Shown: one piece after another, positions 18,052-26,274 of the stretch | How the letters are laid out: each line of letters starts with the position of its first letter | Position numbering within the stretch: position 1 is the first letter of the stretch | DNA from: Desulfobulbus sp. | GTDB taxonomy: Bacteria; Desulfobacterota; Desulfobulbia; Desulfobulbales; Desulfobulbaceae | Reading direction: 5' to 3' | Assembly (NCBI GenBank): GCA_003604995.1 | Contig: QZJD01000094.1 | Coordinates: 1-61,874 of the forward strand | Length of the DNA stretch: 61,874 nt | Position numbers and translations under genes: made by a program | Notes under the pieces: generated by a model | The model's database searches: none | Told to the model about the DNA's origin: nothing | Seen by the model: the letters and a program-made list of their open reading frames with translations, nothing else

Positions 18052-18114
18052 CTCCTTGCTTATTGATATCACAGCAGCGGATGCGCAGTCGGTTGAGCTT
18101 GTTCAAAGGTTATC
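18052..18114 (+). repeat. Dispersed intergenic repeat, copy 3 (upstream of RACo-like gene)
   Basis: Plus-strand copy with TTGATATCACAGCAGCGGAT followed by GCGCAG and a GCTTGTTCAAAGGTTATC tail. It covers the leader of the divergent prmA and lies about 200 bp before the RACo-like gene, in the latter's orientation. Confidence 0.5.
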
Positions 18115-18313
18115 TTCATTGAATCCACGGCGGTTATGTGCTAAGCATGTGGTGACTGCTTCGGGCTGGTGGCGGATCCCGGTATCCGACCAGTCCGGAT
18201 CGTTTGTATCAGGGAAGGCAAGCGCCTCCGTCAGGTATTCGCCCAGGCGATCACGATGACCCCGCCCCTGCCGTTTTCGAGAAAACTAAAGTATACCAGA
18301 GCTTGTTGGAGCC

Positions 18314-20239
18314 ATGAAGCAGACTATTCAGTTTCTTCCTGATAATATAACCGTAACGGTGGAGCAGGGCGAGAATTTATTGAGCGCCGCCGCTGCCGCC
18401 GGGGTGTATATTCCCGCCTACTGCGGCGGCGACGGCGTCTGCGGCAAATGCCGAGTCAGAATCGACCAGGGCGAGGTCGCCGCGGACCGTACCGCTCTGA
18501 AGCAGGAAGAGTGGAATCAGGGCTTTCGTCTGGCCTGCCAGGCTACCGTCCTGTCGGATCTGGTGGTGACCGTCCCGGAAAAGACCGCGGACGGCCGCGC
18601 CGCCCTCAAGCGCAAACCCAAGACCACCCGGACCATTTCCGCCCGCTCCCTGGACTCCCTGGTCGGCACCTGGAAGGTCAATCCGCCGGTGACCAAGCTC
18701 TATCTGGAGCTGAGCCCACCGAGCCTGCAGGACAACGTCTCCGACATGCAGCGGGTCATGCGTGGATTCAAGAACGCCAGGCCGGGCGAACGCGAGCCCA
18801 ACTATGACCATCCCGAGCTGATCCGGGAACTGCCGGCCGTGCTCCGGGAGTCCAACTGGAAGGTGACCCTGCTCCTCCTGCACGGCAAGGGACAGGAAGA
18901 GCCGGACCGGATCATCGACGTGGAGGCCGGGGACACCACCGCCCGCCTGTACGGCCTGGCCGTGGATATCGGCACCACTACCTGCAGCGGCGTGCTCATC
19001 GACCTGAACAGCGGCGAGGTCATTGCCGAGGCCTCCGGCTACAATGCCCAGATCCGCTACGGCGAGGACGTTATTTCCCGGATCATCTACGCTGGTCGGC
19101 CCGGCGGCCTGCGCGCCCTGCAAGAGAAGGTGGTCGCCACCATCAACGGCATCATTGACGACATATGCAAGAATATAGTGATCAGTCCCTCGGATATCAG
19201 CTACATCATGGCCGCCGGCAACACAGTGATGTCGCACCTCCTCCTCGGGCTCGATCCGAAGTATATCCGCGAATCCCCCTATGTGCCGAGCGTCAGCCAG
19301 TTTCCGCTGACCAAAGCCGCGCCGCTCGGGATCCATGCCCACCCCAGCGTCCGTCTCTTTCTTTATCCCTGCATCGCCAGTTATGTGGGCGGCGATATCG
19401 TCTCCGGGGTGCATGCCTGCCAGATGGCCAAGTCCGAGGCGGTCAGCCTGTTCATCGATATCGGTACCAACGGCGAAATCGTGGTCGGCAACAAGGACTG
19501 GATGGTCTGTGCCGCCTGCTCTGCCGGCCCGGCCTTTGAAGGCGGCGGTATCAGATACGGGATGCGGGCCGCCAACGGGGCCATTGAAAATTTTCACATT
19601 CATCCCGCCTCGCTGGAGCCGATGATCATGACCATCGGCCGGCTCAAACCCAGCGGCATCTGCGGCTCCGGACTGATCTCCATCGTTTCCGAACTGCTGG
19701 AGGCCAAGGTCATCGACCAGCAGGGCAAGTTTAACCACGAACTCAATCATCCCCGCATCCGCCTGGGCGCCGACGGTTGGGAATATGTGCTGGCCTGGAG
19801 CCAGGACTCTCTCATCGGCGAGGACATCGTCATCACCGAGGTGGACCTGGACAACCTGATGCGCGCCAAAGGGGCGATGTATGCGGGCTACCAGACCCTG
19901 CTCGGCTCCGTCGGCCTCGGCTTCAGTGATCTGGACCGGGTAATCCTGGCCGGCAACTTCGGCGCGTTCATCGACCTGGAGCGGGCAATCTGCATCGGCC
20001 TGTTGCCGGACATCGACCGCGACCGCTTCTATTACCTGGGCAACGCCTCCATGCTCGGTTGCCAGATCAGCCTCACCGATGTCGATCGGTTCCGGGAACG
20101 GGTCAAGGTGCGGCAATTGATCACCAATTTGGAGCTGTCCGAGAACCCGGAGTTCATGACCTACTATATGGCCTCCCTCTTTCTGCCTCATACCGACATG
20201 TCGCTCTTTCCGAGCGTCCAGGAAAAGCTGGCCCGGTAG
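18314..20239 (+). CDS. ASKHA-domain corrinoid-protein reactivator, RACo-like, with N-terminal 2Fe-2S domain
   Basis: The 641-residue protein begins with a plant-type ferredoxin domain (Cys37, Cys43, Cys46 and Cys75 in CGGDGVCGKC...LACQA), then a linker, then a DUF4445/ASKHA ATPase with LAVDIGTTTCSGVLID, AAGNTVMSHLLLG, FIDIGTNGEIV, GGGIRYGMRA, ICGSGLIS and ILAGNFGAFIDL. Such proteins use ATP and a reductant to return inactive Co(II) corrinoid proteins to Co(I), classically the CoFeSP of the acetyl-CoA pathway. No CODH/ACS genes are in the window, so its partner is unknown; the B12-dependent mutase nearby uses MeaB and a different cobalt chemistry. Confidence 0.85.
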   Translation: MKQTIQFLPDNITVTVEQGENLLSAAAAAGVYIPAYCGGDGVCGKCRVRIDQGEVAADRTALKQEEWNQGFRLACQATVLSDLVVTVPEKTADGRAALKRKPKTTRTISARSLDSLVGTWKVNPPVTKLYLELSPPSLQDNVSDMQRVMRGFKNARPGEREPNYDHPELIRELPAVLRESNWKVTLLLLHGKGQEEPDRIIDVEAGDTTARLYGLAVDIGTTTCSGVLIDLNSGEVIAEASGYNAQIRYGEDVISRIIYAGRPGGLRALQEKVVATINGIIDDICKNIVISPSDISYIMAAGNTVMSHLLLGLDPKYIRESPYVPSVSQFPLTKAAPLGIHAHPSVRLFLYPCIASYVGGDIVSGVHACQMAKSEAVSLFIDIGTNGEIVVGNKDWMVCAACSAGPAFEGGGIRYGMRAANGAIENFHIHPASLEPMIMTIGRLKPSGICGSGLISIVSELLEAKVIDQQGKFNHELNHPRIRLGADGWEYVLAWSQDSLIGEDIVITEVDLDNLMRAKGAMYAGYQTLLGSVGLGFSDLDRVILAGNFGAFIDLERAICIGLLPDIDRDRFYYLGNASMLGCQISLTDVDRFRERVKVRQLITNLELSENPEFMTYYMASLFLPHTDMSLFPSVQEKLAR

Positions 20240-20280
20240 TCGAGCTTTCCCGGAAGAGAACTCTTTGCTTGCGAGGCCAA

Positions 20281-20305
20281 TGAAAAAATGATAAAAATTC
20301 TTATG
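20281..20305 (+). promoter_or_regulatory. Conserved A/T-rich motif shared with the prpE upstream region
   Basis: TGAAAAA followed by ATGATAAAAATTCTTATG lies downstream of the RACo-like gene and upstream of the efflux operon. It matches at about 22 of 25 positions a minus-strand stretch at about 16992-17016 ahead of prpE. It may be a shared regulatory site or promoter element. Confidence 0.35.
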
Positions 20306-20316
20306 TAATACAAAGT

Positions 20317-20412
20317 TGCAGAAAATAGCATTTTAATGTCGGCGATCCTTGTAACTTTTTGAAATCACAGCGGCGGATGCCCCGGCTGGAGAGTTTTGCG
20401 AGGATATCAACC
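20317..20412 (+). repeat. Dispersed intergenic repeat, copy 4 (upstream of efflux operon)
   Basis: Long copy: CAGAAAATAGC, GTCGGCGAT, CCTTGTAACTTTTTGAAATC, ACAGCGGCGGATGCC and finally GAGTTTTGCGAGG. It ends 26 bp before the first gene of the RND operon and has the same orientation. Confidence 0.55.
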
Positions 20413-20437
20413 TTCAACAGATTGTTGTAAAATCCGG

Positions 20438-21619
20438 ATGGACAACTCGTTGACTCGCTGGCAGCACCCAACAGGCGTACTCGTTTTTTTCTGTCTTGTT
20501 ATCTTCCTCCAACCCCTCTCCGGCTGCAAAAAAGTTGAACCCCGCAAAACCATGGCCCCCGCCCAGGTGAGCGTCATCAACGTGGAGCCGAAGACCGTCC
20601 CGGCCGATTCTACCTTTGTCGCCGAGGTCCGCAGCTCCCACCAGGTTGAGATCGTGGCCAGGGTCAACGGTTTTCTCGACAAGATCCTCTACCGGGAGGG
20701 CGAGGTGGTTGAGGAGGGGCAGACCTTGTTCCTGATGGACCAGAAGCCGTTCAACGCCAAGGTGGCGGCAGCCCGGAGCGCCCTGGCCAGCAACGAGGCC
20801 CAGCTCTGGACGGCGCAGGCCAACCTGCAGCGGATCAGGCCGCTGGCCGAACTGGACGCCGCCAGCAAGAGCGACCTCGACAACGCCATCGGCGCGGTCA
20901 AGGCGGCCGAGGCGGCCGTCATGCAGGCAAAAGCCCACCTGGAGGAGGCCGAACTCAACCTCGGCTACACGGTGATCAAGTCGCCGGTCACCGGGGTCAG
21001 CGGCGATTCCCAGGTTAGGGAGGGGGCGTTTCTGACCGCCGGCATGTCCGGCAGCCTGACCTATGTCGCCAGGCTCGACCCGGTCTGGGTCACCTTCAGC
21101 GTTTCGCAGAACCAGTGGGATCAGTACACCAGGGAAATTGCCGAGGGCAGGCTGGTCCCTGCCGCGGACAGGAAGTACCAGGTCGAGATCCTGCTGTCCG
21201 ACGGCTCCCCTTACCCGCACCGCGGCAAAATGGACTTCGTTTCGCCCTCCTTCAACCAGCAGACCAGCACCTTCATGATCCGGGCCGAGATTCCCAATCC
21301 CGATGGGCTGCTCCGTCCCGGCATGTTCGTCAAGGCGATCGTCAAGGGGGTCATGCGGCCCAATGTGCTGACGGTCCCGCAAAAGGCCGTCCTGCAGACC
21401 GGCAACGGCCACGCGGTGTTTGTGGTCAGCCCGCAGGGGACCGCCGAGATCCGCCCGGTCATCGTCGGCGAATGGGTCGGCAGCGACTGGATCATCAGCC
21501 AGGGGCTGAATCCTGGCGAGGAGGTGGTCGTCGACGGCTTCCAGCGCCTGGCCCCCGGCATGCCGGTGCAGACCCAGCCGGCAGCAACGCCTGCCGGTGA
21601 TCCGGTGCCTGGCAAGTAG
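20438..21619 (+). CDS. RND efflux periplasmic adaptor (MFP) lipoprotein
   Basis: The 393-residue membrane-fusion protein has a signal peptide with lipobox LSGC (about residue 30), a barrel-sandwich/lipoyl domain (VARVNGFLDKILYREGEVVEEGQ), an alpha-helical hairpin (about 95-150), and TVIKSPVTGVSG, beta-barrel and membrane-proximal domains as in AcrA/MexA. It bridges the inner-membrane pump and the outer-membrane channel. ATG 20438 is chosen for its proper signal peptide; upstream in-frame sequence comes from the repeat. The RND gene follows after 12 bp. Confidence 0.92.
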   Translation: MDNSLTRWQHPTGVLVFFCLVIFLQPLSGCKKVEPRKTMAPAQVSVINVEPKTVPADSTFVAEVRSSHQVEIVARVNGFLDKILYREGEVVEEGQTLFLMDQKPFNAKVAAARSALASNEAQLWTAQANLQRIRPLAELDAASKSDLDNAIGAVKAAEAAVMQAKAHLEEAELNLGYTVIKSPVTGVSGDSQVREGAFLTAGMSGSLTYVARLDPVWVTFSVSQNQWDQYTREIAEGRLVPAADRKYQVEILLSDGSPYPHRGKMDFVSPSFNQQTSTFMIRAEIPNPDGLLRPGMFVKAIVKGVMRPNVLTVPQKAVLQTGNGHAVFVVSPQGTAEIRPVIVGEWVGSDWIISQGLNPGEEVVVDGFQRLAPGMPVQTQPAATPAGDPVPGK

Positions 21620-21631
21620 GCGGATACCGTC

Positions 21632-24600
21632 ATGGCGGGCTTTTTCATCGATCGGCCGGTCTTCGCCGCGGTCATCGCCATCATCATCACCCTGGGCGGC
21701 CTGGTGGCCATGCAGGCAACCCCGGTTGCCCAGTACCCGGACATCGCCCCGCCCACCGTGCAGGTCAGCGCCTTCTATCCCGGCGCCACGGCCGAGGTGG
21801 TGGCCAACACCGTGGCGGCGCCGATCGAAGCCCTGGTCAACGGCGTCGAGGGCATGAGCTACATGGCGACCACCTGCTCCTCGAGCGGCAACATGACCCT
21901 GACCGTTACCTTCGAACCGGGGACCCCCCCGGATATCGCCCAGGTCAATGTGCAGAACCGGGTCAACCAGGCCGCCGCCCAGCTGCCCCAGATTGTCGCC
22001 CAGCAGGGGGTCACGGTGGAGAAACGCTCCCAGTCCTTCATGCTGGTCGTCGGCTTCTTCACCCCCGATGACCGCTACGACCAGACCTACCTGAGCAACT
22101 ATGTCAATCTCTACGTCCTCGATGCGGTCAAGCGGTTGCCGGGCGCCAACCTCTCCAGCATGTTTCCCGTGCCTGACATCGCCATGCGCATCTGGCTCAA
22201 GCCAGACCGCCTGGCCCAGATGGGGCTCACCGCCACCGATGTGGCCAACGCCATCCAGCGCCAGAACCAGGCCTTCGGCATCGGCCAGATCGGGCAGGCG
22301 CCGACCACCCCCGGCACCCAGCAGAGTTTCGTCGTTACCACCCAGGGCCTGCTTACCGACCCCGGGGAGTTCGACGAGATCATCATCAGCACCGAGCAGG
22401 AGGGCGCCGCCGTTGTCCGGCTCAAGGACGTCGGTCATGCCGAACTGGGAGCAAAAAATTACGCCATCAGGGCCAAGGTCGACGGCCGGACGGCGGCGGC
22501 GATGGTGGTCTACCAGCAGCCGGGAGCCAATGCCATCGAGACATCGGAGAAAGTCCGCGCCCTGATCGAGCAGATCCGGCCAGGCTTCCCGGCCGGGCTC
22601 GAATACAGGATCGTCCTGGATACCAGCCGGTTCACCGAGGCCTCCATCGAGAAAGTGGTGCATACCTTTTTCGAGGCCGTGGCGCTGGTGGTGCTCGTGG
22701 TCTTTCTCTTTCTGCAGAGTCTGCGGGCAACCATCATCCCGATACTCGCGGTGCCGATCTGCATCATCGGCACCTATAGCGGCATCTACCTGCTCGGCTT
22801 CTCGACCAACATGCTCACCCTGTTCGGCATGATCCTGGCCATCGGCCTGGTGGTCGATGACGCGATTATCGTGGTGGAGAATGTGGAGCATAACATGGCG
22901 GCCCACCGCCTCAGCCCGCTTGAAGCTGCGCGAAAGGCCATGCAGGAGCTGGCCGGGGCGCTGGTCGCCATCGTCCTGGTGCTGGTCTCGGTTTTTCTGC
23001 CGGTCGCCTTCCTCGGCGGTATGACCGGCACCTTGTATAAGCAGTTCGCCATCACCATCGCCATCTCCATGGTCATTTCCGGGATCGTCGCCCTGACCCT
23101 CTCCCCGGCCCTGGCCGCCCGCATCCTCAAGGCCGGCCGCCATGAGAAGAGGGGGTTTTTCAAATGGTTCGAGACCGGTTTCGCCCGCCTGACCGACGGC
23201 TACGTGGCCGGGGTGCGCTGGCTGGTCGGGCACCCTCTGATCGGCCTGCTCCTCTTCGGCGGGGTCATCGCCGCCACGGTTTTTCTGTTCAGAATCGTGC
23301 CGGGCAGTTTCGTCCCCCAGGAGGATCAGGGCTACATCTTCGCCGGCAACGTCATGCCCGACGCCGCCAGCCAGGAGCGGACCGTCGCGGTCAGCGACCA
23401 GGCAGTGGCCGCCATGCGCCGGAACCCCGCCTTCGGCTCCATCGCCCAGATCGACGGCTACAGCATCATCGACGGCCAGGTGAAGACCAACGCCGCCCTG
23501 ATGTTCGCCGCCCTCAAGCCCTACGAAGAGCGCAAAGGCCCGGCCGGCACCGCCTTTGCCGTCCTCGCCGATGTTCAGCGCAGACTGGCCGCCATCAAGG
23601 ACGGCGTTGTCTTTGGCTTGAACCCTCCTTCCATTCCCGGCCTCGGGACGACGGGCGGGTTCGAATTTTATATCCAGAGCATGGGGGGCGGCACCCCCCA
23701 GCAGATCGAACAGGTCACCAGGCAGTTCCTGGCCAAGGCCAGAGAGCGGAAGGAACTGGCCGGCGTGGCCACGACCTTTTCCGCCTCCCAGCAGCAGCTG
23801 TTCTTTGACCTGGACCGCACGCGGGCCGAATTGCTCGGCGTGCCGGTGTCGGCGGTCTATCAGACCCTACAGGCCTACTTCGGATCCTCCTACGTTGCCC
23901 AGTACACCCAGTTCGGCCGCATCTGGCAGGTGATCATCCAGGCCCGGCCCGAATACCGGGACCAGCCCGCGGATTTCGACCAGATCTACGTCCGTTCGAA
24001 CGGCGGCCGGATGATCCCTCTCTCCGCCCTGGCCACGGTACGCTATGTGGCCGGTCCCAGCCTGCTGCCGCGCTTCAACGGCTTCCCGGCCGCCAAGCTC
24101 ACCGGCAGCCAGGCCCCGGGCTACAGCACCGGCCAGGCGATCGCCGCGATGGAGGCGGTGGCGGCGGAGGCGCTTCCCGAAGGGTACGGCTACGCCTGGG
24201 CCGGCCAGGCCTTTGAGGAGAAGAAGGCGGGCGGCACCTCCAGTTCCGCCTTCCTCTTCGGCCTGATCATGGTCTTTCTGATCCTCGCCGCCCAGTATGA
24301 AAAGTGGTCCCTGCCCATCGGCGTGGTGCTGGCCGTCCCGTTCGCGGTCTGCGGCGCCCTGCTGCTGACCTGGGCGCGCGGCCTGGAGAACGACGTCTAT
24401 TTCCAGGTCGGCCTGGTGACCCTGGTCGGCCTGGCCGCCAAGAACGCCATCCTGATCATCGAATTCGCCGCCGAGAACCTGCGGGCCGGGATGCCGGCGG
24501 CCGAGGCGGCCATCGAGGCGGCCCGCCTGCGCCTGCGGCCAATCGTCATGACCTCGCTGGCCTTCATACTCGGCTGCGTGCCGATGGCGATCGCCACCGG

Positions 24601-24787
24601 CGCCGGGGCCAACAGCCTGCGGGCGATCGGCACCGGGGTGATCGGCGGCATGCTCGCCTCGACCATCGTCGCCTCCTTCTTCGTTCCCCTGTTCTTCGTC
24701 CTGCTGGAAGGCGCCACCGGCCTCTTCTCCCGCCGGCGGAAAGGCGTTCCCGGGGGGGCCGCCACGGGAGGTGGGCCCCATGCCTGA
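21632..24787 (+). CDS. RND multidrug efflux transporter, HAE1 (AcrB) family
   Basis: The 1051-residue proton-driven pump has twelve predicted membrane helices and two large periplasmic loops. The proton-relay pair Asp-Asp is present in GLVVDDAIIVVENVEH and the partner Lys in LAAKNAILIIEFA. The N-terminal FFIDRPVFAAVIAIIITLGG and the VAQYPDIAPPTVQVSAFYPG segment are typical of HAE1 drug exporters rather than heavy-metal RND pumps. Actual substrates cannot be predicted. No local TetR or MarR regulator is seen. Confidence 0.95.
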   Translation: MAGFFIDRPVFAAVIAIIITLGGLVAMQATPVAQYPDIAPPTVQVSAFYPGATAEVVANTVAAPIEALVNGVEGMSYMATTCSSSGNMTLTVTFEPGTPPDIAQVNVQNRVNQAAAQLPQIVAQQGVTVEKRSQSFMLVVGFFTPDDRYDQTYLSNYVNLYVLDAVKRLPGANLSSMFPVPDIAMRIWLKPDRLAQMGLTATDVANAIQRQNQAFGIGQIGQAPTTPGTQQSFVVTTQGLLTDPGEFDEIIISTEQEGAAVVRLKDVGHAELGAKNYAIRAKVDGRTAAAMVVYQQPGANAIETSEKVRALIEQIRPGFPAGLEYRIVLDTSRFTEASIEKVVHTFFEAVALVVLVVFLFLQSLRATIIPILAVPICIIGTYSGIYLLGFSTNMLTLFGMILAIGLVVDDAIIVVENVEHNMAAHRLSPLEAARKAMQELAGALVAIVLVLVSVFLPVAFLGGMTGTLYKQFAITIAISMVISGIVALTLSPALAARILKAGRHEKRGFFKWFETGFARLTDGYVAGVRWLVGHPLIGLLLFGGVIAATVFLFRIVPGSFVPQEDQGYIFAGNVMPDAASQERTVAVSDQAVAAMRRNPAFGSIAQIDGYSIIDGQVKTNAALMFAALKPYEERKGPAGTAFAVLADVQRRLAAIKDGVVFGLNPPSIPGLGTTGGFEFYIQSMGGGTPQQIEQVTRQFLAKARERKELAGVATTFSASQQQLFFDLDRTRAELLGVPVSAVYQTLQAYFGSSYVAQYTQFGRIWQVIIQARPEYRDQPADFDQIYVRSNGGRMIPLSALATVRYVAGPSLLPRFNGFPAAKLTGSQAPGYSTGQAIAAMEAVAAEALPEGYGYAWAGQAFEEKKAGGTSSSAFLFGLIMVFLILAAQYEKWSLPIGVVLAVPFAVCGALLLTWARGLENDVYFQVGLVTLVGLAAKNAILIIEFAAENLRAGMPAAEAAIEAARLRLRPIVMTSLAFILGCVPMAIATGAGANSLRAIGTGVIGGMLASTIVASFFVPLFFVLLEGATGLFSRRRKGVPGGAATGGGPHA

Positions 24788-26210
24788 CCTGCTGCGCTCC
24801 GCCATCCTTCTTCTCCTGCTCTGTTCCTGCACCCTTGGCCCTGATTACCGTCGGCCCGAGGTCGAAGCGCCACCGGCCTGGCGGGTGACCTACGCCGCGG
24901 CGGCGGACCTGATCGACCTGGCCTGGTGGCGCCAGTTCGACGACCCGGTGCTCGATGAGCTGATTGCCTCGGGCCTGGCAGGCAATCTCGACCTGCTGGC
25001 GGCAACCGCCCGGGTCGACCAGTACCTCGGCCAATGGCGGACCACCAGGGCGGAACTCTACCCCCAGCTCGGCGCCGGGGCCGCCGTTGCGCGGCAGGAT
25101 GACAGCGATGCCGGGCCGGCGCCGCCGGCGGACCCCTACAGCTTCTATCAGGCCGGGCTCAATGCCAGCTGGGAGATCGATCTGTGGGGCCGCCTCCGCC
25201 GGACAAACGAAGCCGCCCGGGCCGAAATGCTGGCCAGCGAGGCGGGGCGGCGCAGCGTGCTTCTGAACCTGGTCGCCAATCTGGCCGGCGGTTATGTCAG
25301 GCTGCGCGGATTTGACCGGCAACTCGAAATCGCCCGGGAAACCGAGCGGGCCTATGCCGAATCCCTGCGCATTTTCCGGTTGCGCCATCAGCACGGAACA
25401 GTGTCCCGGGTCGAGGTCAGCCAGGTGGAGTCCGAGTACGAGAACGCCCGCCAGACCATCCCCCAACTCGAGGCGCAGATCGCCCAGCAGGAGCATCTGC
25501 TCTCCCTCCTCCTCGGCCGGAGTCCGCAGGCCATCCCCCGCGGCAGGAAGATCGACGAGCTGTCGAGCCCCGGCATCCCGGCGGGGCTCCCCTCGCAACT
25601 GCTCGAACAGCGGCCGGACATCATCCAGGCCGAGCAGGCGCTGATCGCCGCCAACGCCCGCCTCGGCGTGGCCCGTTCCCTCTATTTTCCGCAGATCAGC
25701 CTGACCGGGGCCTTCGGCGCCTCCAGCATCGATTCCGGCCGGCTCTTCGCGAGCGGCTCGCAATTCTGGCAGGTCGGCGCTGACGCCCTGGCGCCGATTT
25801 TCACCTTCGGGGCGATCGAGGGCCAGGTGATGACCGCGGAGGCGGCCCAGCGCGAGGCCCTCCACCGCTACCGGCAGGCAATCGTCGCCGCCTTCCGCGA
25901 TGTCGAAGACGCCCTGGCGGCGACGACCAAGGGCAGGGAAAGCCGGGCCGCCAAGGAACGGCGGGTCGCCGCCCTGGCCACCTATGCGCGGCTGGCCCGC
26001 TCCCAGTACGATGCCGGGACAACCAGCTACCTGCAGGTGCTGGACGCCAACCGCTCCCTGTTCGCCGGGCAGCTCGACTTCGTGCAGACGCAAACCGCGG
26101 TGCTGTCCAGCCTGGTGGACGTCTACCGCTCGCTGGGGGGCGGCTGGCTGGATAGTGCGGACAGGGAAGCAGCCGATGGTTCCGGCCAACCCTTGTCGTC
26201 CCGTCCTTAA
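24780..26210 (+). CDS. Outer-membrane efflux channel lipoprotein (OprM/NodT family)
   Basis: The 476-residue TolC-like channel completes the tripartite pump. It has a short signal peptide with lipobox LCSC, the family start CTLGPDYRRPEV, two OEP repeats, and LLEQRPDIIQAEQAL plus ARSLYFPQISLTG in the second half. ATG 24780 overlaps the pump gene stop by 8 bp and is preceded by GGAGG at suitable spacing, so translation is coupled. It converges on the patatin-like gene. Confidence 0.93.
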   Translation: MPDLLRSAILLLLLCSCTLGPDYRRPEVEAPPAWRVTYAAAADLIDLAWWRQFDDPVLDELIASGLAGNLDLLAATARVDQYLGQWRTTRAELYPQLGAGAAVARQDDSDAGPAPPADPYSFYQAGLNASWEIDLWGRLRRTNEAARAEMLASEAGRRSVLLNLVANLAGGYVRLRGFDRQLEIARETERAYAESLRIFRLRHQHGTVSRVEVSQVESEYENARQTIPQLEAQIAQQEHLLSLLLGRSPQAIPRGRKIDELSSPGIPAGLPSQLLEQRPDIIQAEQALIAANARLGVARSLYFPQISLTGAFGASSIDSGRLFASGSQFWQVGADALAPIFTFGAIEGQVMTAEAAQREALHRYRQAIVAAFRDVEDALAATTKGRESRAAKERRVAALATYARLARSQYDAGTTSYLQVLDANRSLFAGQLDFVQTQTAVLSSLVDVYRSLGGGWLDSADREAADGSGQPLSSRP

Positions 26211-26253
26211 CGGCAGGGAGCTGATTGGCCGCGACAGGGCAACTCCCGCCGTT
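26209..26253. terminator. Possible bidirectional hairpin between convergent genes
   Basis: AACGGCAGGGAG at 26209-26220 pairs with CTCCCGCCGTT at 26243-26253 with one bulged base, between the stop codons of the efflux channel and the patatin-like gene. There is no strong T-run, so this could be a weak or Rho-assisted terminator. Confidence 0.35.
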
Positions 26254-26274
26254 CTTGCGCAAAAGCCTCTTTTG

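Noticed and set aside
20414-23233. 939-codon minus-strand open frame opposite the RND operon
   Set aside because: Antisense artefact of GC-rich codon usage; the plus strand encodes full-length adaptor and pump.
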